Assembly (NCBI GenBank): GCA_029239545.1 | Contig: JARBUQ010000181.1 | Coordinates: 1-8,240 of the forward strand | Length of the DNA stretch: 8,240 bases | DNA from: Paenibacillus sp. | Lineage (GTDB): Bacteria; Bacillota; Bacilli; Paenibacillales; NBRC-103111 | Reading direction: 5' to 3' | Part shown: positions 6,006-8,240 of the stretch, piece after piece | Position numbering within the stretch: position 1 is the first letter of the stretch | Layout: each line of letters starts with the position of its first letter | Position numbers and translations under genes: made by a program | Notes under the pieces: generated by a model | Seen by the model: the letters and a program-made list of their open reading frames with translations, nothing else | Database searches by the model: none | Told to the model about the DNA's origin: nothing

Positions 6006-7268
6006 TTACCCCCGTTTCAACAACACTTCCTGCTCATAGGCTTTCACTTCATGCAGCCATGCTTCCCGTACAGGCACACCCATTTTGTCACAATAATAGT
6101 CCCAAATTACCCCGAACGGATAAGATTTGAACTCCTCCAGGAGAGCGAGACGAGTCGTATAGTCGCCTTGAAGTTCAGCCTGCTTCAGCTGCTCCGTTGG
6201 CTCAAGCAGAGCCGCAAGCAGTGCCTTGATCGTATTGCGCGTTCCGATTACCCAAGCAGCCACACGGTTAATGCTCGCATCGAAGAAATCAAGCCCTATA
6301 TGTGTTGTTTCTAGTAAGTTATGACGGACAAGCTCCTTCGCGATCTCCTGCAGCTCATCATCAAATGTTACGACATGATCGCTGTCCCAGCGCATCGGCC
6401 GACTAACATGCAGCAGAATCCCGTTGGTGAATAAGGATAAGGAGGACAGCTTGCCGGAAATCACTTCAGTCGGATGGAAGTGACCTGCGTCCAGGCAGAT
6501 CAGCTTGTTATTCTGAATGCCATAACCCATATAAAATTCATGAGAGCCTACTACATATGCCTCTGAGCCCAAGCCAAACAATTTGCTCTCTACCGCATCC
6601 AGATGGAAGGCAGGATTGAGCGGCTCGGCGAATACCTCATCGAGCGACGCCTTCAGCCGTTGGCGCGGAGCGAGGCGATCGACCGGTAAATCCTTGTAGC
6701 CATCCGGAACCCATACATTCGTGACGCATGTCTGTCCAAGCTGCTCCCCAAAATAAGCTCCGATTCTTCTCGACGCCTTGCAATGATCGATCCAGAACTG
6801 GCGAATCTCAGCGTCAGGATGACTTAACGTGAACCCATCCTTGGACTTCGGATGCGAGAAGCAGGTCGGATTGAAATCGAGTCCCAGCCCTTGCTCCTTC
6901 GCCCAAGCTACCCAGCGCTCAAAGTGGCGCGGCTCCAGCTGATCCAGATCGACCTTTTCCTCCGTATCCGCATAGATCGCGTGCAGGTTCAGCTTATGCT
7001 TGCCAGGAATGAGGGAGAATGCCTTCTCCAGGTCGTTTCGCAGCTCAGCAGGAGTGCTGGCTGCACCGGGATAATTGCCGGTGACGGATATCCCTCCGCT
7101 CAATGCTTCATCCTTGAACAAAAACCCGCTTACATCGTCCCCTTGCCAACAATGCATCGATATTTTGATTTGGGCCAATTTCTCCAGCGCCTGATCTACG
7201 TCTATTCCATGCTGGCTGTACAGGCTTTTCGCCCATTCATATTGCTGCTGCAGGTCTTGTTTGGTCAT
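6006..7268 (-). CDS. rhaA: L-rhamnose isomerase RhaA
   Basis: This 420-residue enzyme interconverts L-rhamnose and L-rhamnulose, the first committed step of the pathway, using a TIM-barrel fold with two divalent metals. The ligands line up with those known in E. coli RhaA at a constant seven-residue offset: Glu227, Asp260, His287 and Asp327 for the structural metal site, and His263, Asp295 and Asp297 for the second site (motifs LDAGHFHP and HVSRPMRWDSDH). The N-terminal segment KISMHCWQGDDVSGF is also typical. The ATG follows AGGAAGGG by eight bases and begins 23 bases after the ASRT-family gene. The stop is seven bases before rhaB, making a tight isomerase-kinase pair. No residue is missing and the length is normal. 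Confidence 0.97.
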   Translation of the reverse strand: MTKQDLQQQYEWAKSLYSQHGIDVDQALEKLAQIKISMHCWQGDDVSGFLFKDEALSGGISVTGNYPGAASTPAELRNDLEKAFSLIPGKHKLNLHAIYADTEEKVDLDQLEPRHFERWVAWAKEQGLGLDFNPTCFSHPKSKDGFTLSHPDAEIRQFWIDHCKASRRIGAYFGEQLGQTCVTNVWVPDGYKDLPVDRLAPRQRLKASLDEVFAEPLNPAFHLDAVESKLFGLGSEAYVVGSHEFYMGYGIQNNKLICLDAGHFHPTEVISGKLSSLSLFTNGILLHVSRPMRWDSDHVVTFDDELQEIAKELVRHNLLETTHIGLDFFDASINRVAAWVIGTRNTIKALLAALLEPTEQLKQAELQGDYTTRLALLEEFKSYPFGVIWDYYCDKMGVPVREAWLHEVKAYEQEVLLKRG

Positions 7269-7291
7269 TCTCTAGTCCCTTCCTTCTCCAG

Positions 7292-7663
7292 CTATTTTAA
7301 TGGATATGCCATGACCGACATCAATGCATTCTCAGCTTGAGTGGCATCTAATCGGCTGTATTGAATAATAACAGATACTGTGCTGACTACCTGAGCTGCA
7401 TAGGGTACCCCAACCGGAATAAACTCGCCTTCATGCTGCAGCCCGTTTGTGCGAATATGACGAGTGCGGCGGGCCGGTACGATGACCTGAATATCCTCAA
7501 GAGGCTCCCGATCCTCAAAAAATATCGTCACAGTCAGAATCGCTTCTTCTGAGGACGTATTCAGGACACAGATGGATTCGTGGCTTTCCAAGCTGCCAGA
7601 GCTCGTAGGCGGAATATACCCGTCCGGAATGAACCAAATTTTATTTCCGTGTGCTTGATGCAT
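7292..7663 (-). CDS. ASRT-family (sensory rhodopsin transducer-like) small protein
   Basis: This 123-residue soluble protein belongs to the family named after Anabaena sensory rhodopsin transducer. Shared features are the opening KIWFIPDGYIPP, SHESICVLNTSSEEAILTVTIFFEDREP, the PARRTRHIRTN strand-turn, VSTVSVIIQYSRLD and the ending QAENALMSVMAYP. It lacks a signal peptide and membrane helices and looks all-beta. The frame extends to 7681, but AGAGGAG seven bases before the ATG at 7663 selects that start and gives the usual family length. It lies 50 bases after rhaEW and 23 before rhaA on the same strand, so it is almost certainly cotranscribed with the rhamnose genes. From general knowledge, the Thermotoga homologue TM1070 also sits beside rhamnose genes, suggesting a sugar-related role rather than light sensing. 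The actual function is unknown. Confidence 0.88.
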   Translation of the reverse strand: MHQAHGNKIWFIPDGYIPPTSSGSLESHESICVLNTSSEEAILTVTIFFEDREPLEDIQVIVPARRTRHIRTNGLQHEGEFIPVGVPYAAQVVSTVSVIIQYSRLDATQAENALMSVMAYPLK

Positions 7664-7713
7664 CTGGATTCTCCTCTCCATACGAAGTAACCTTGCCTCT
7701 TCTGAGAAGCCTA

Positions 7714-8240
7714 TTATCGCGTGAACGCAGCCGGGACTCCGCCATCAATGGTCAGCATACAGCCTGTTGTTTTGTCAGCCTTGGAGGAAGCGAAGAAAGC
7801 AATGCCTTCTGCGATATCTTTAGGGTATATATTCACTAATAGCGTAGTACGCTTGCGATAGTATTCTTCCAATTGATCCGGTTCGATCCCGTAAGCCGCT
7901 GCACGCTCATTGCGCCAGCTGCCGTTCCAGATCGCCGAGCCTTGCAGAATCGCATCCGGCAGTATAGTGTTGACGCGAATTCCGAACTCTCCGCCTTCCG
8001 CTGCAATACAGCGTGCCAGATGTGCTTCAAGCGCTTTGGCCGCACTGTAGGCGGAAGCATTCTTACCTGCATATATGGAGTTTTTGGAGCCGATAAAAAC
8101 CATGTTTCCGCCGATGCTCTGCTCCTTCATCAGCTTGAATGCTTCACGCGCTACGAGAAAATATCCAGTTCCAAGGACATTCATATTCAAATTCCACTCT
8201 TTTAGGGACGTTTGATCGAATGGGCTGGAGGTGGCAAGAC
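7714..8240 (-). CDS. rhaEW: RhaEW bifunctional rhamnulose-1-P aldolase/lactaldehyde dehydrogenase, 3' end only
   Basis: The frame is open to the right edge, beginning within LATSSPFDQTSLKEWNLNMN, so only the last 175 or so residues of a protein normally near 690 residues are present. What is visible is the short-chain dehydrogenase domain of the fused aldolase-dehydrogenase (YuxG/RhaEW type): GYFLVAREAFKLMKEQ, FIGSKNSIYAGKNASAYSAAKA with the YxxxK catalytic pair, RVNTILPDAILQGSAIWNGSW and the C-terminal TTGCMLTIDGGVPAAFTR. The fusion splits rhamnulose-1-phosphate into DHAP and L-lactaldehyde and oxidises the latter to lactate with NAD. The aldolase half, start codon and operon promoter lie beyond the window. 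A TTG at 8190 is internal, not a start. The ASRT-family gene follows 50 bases later. Confidence 0.93.
   Translation of the reverse strand, partial: LATSSPFDQTSLKEWNLNMNVLGTGYFLVAREAFKLMKEQSIGGNMVFIGSKNSIYAGKNASAYSAAKALEAHLARCIAAEGGEFGIRVNTILPDAILQGSAIWNGSWRNERAAAYGIEPDQLEEYYRKRTTLLVNIYPKDIAEGIAFFASSKADKTTGCMLTIDGGVPAAFTR

Noticed and set aside
6852..7340. 162-codon plus-strand open frame opposite rhaA
   Set aside because: It lies wholly antisense to a perfectly conserved rhamnose isomerase and its start region, with no family resemblance; it is a coding shadow.

Overview
This window looks like chromosomal DNA from an endospore-forming Bacillota, most likely Paenibacillus or a close relative. 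The reasons are two sporulation-type proteins (a LytH/YunA-like M23 peptidase and a YunB protein), strong purine-rich Shine-Dalgarno sequences, roughly balanced GC, and an L-rhamnose cluster resembling that of Bacillus. The genus is inferred from gene content and protein flavour, not from a search.

Layout. (1) Positions 1-1396, minus strand: an unidentified ORF cut by the left edge, an AAC(3)-family N-acetyltransferase (114-911), and a stand-alone LarC C-terminal-domain protein (908-1396). The last two overlap by four bases, so they are probably translationally coupled. (2) Positions 1397-1595: a divergent intergenic region holding four short perfect inverted repeats and a sporulation-type promoter candidate for the gene on its right. 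(3) Positions 1596-3578: lytH-like M23 endopeptidase (plus strand) and yunB (minus strand), tail to tail. yunB has a good sigma-E-type -10 element upstream. (4) Positions 3677-8240, minus strand: an L-rhamnose catabolic operon entering from the right edge, in transcription order rhaEW (3' end only), an ASRT-family small protein, rhaA, rhaB and a DeoR-family regulator (RhaR-like).

How the genes work together. RhaA isomerises L-rhamnose to L-rhamnulose and RhaB phosphorylates it. The bifunctional RhaEW cleaves rhamnulose-1-phosphate to DHAP and L-lactaldehyde, then oxidises the lactaldehyde. The DeoR-type protein at the end of the operon is the obvious candidate repressor. The operon promoter lies outside the window. 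The most unusual elements are the ASRT homologue (a family named after the Anabaena sensory rhodopsin transducer) embedded in the sugar operon with no rhodopsin in sight, and the orphan LarC2-like nickel-insertion domain paired with an AAC(3) protein. Nothing here is a CRISPR array, an RNA gene or a mobile element. I do not see strong evidence for a wholly new system, but these two contexts are worth following up.
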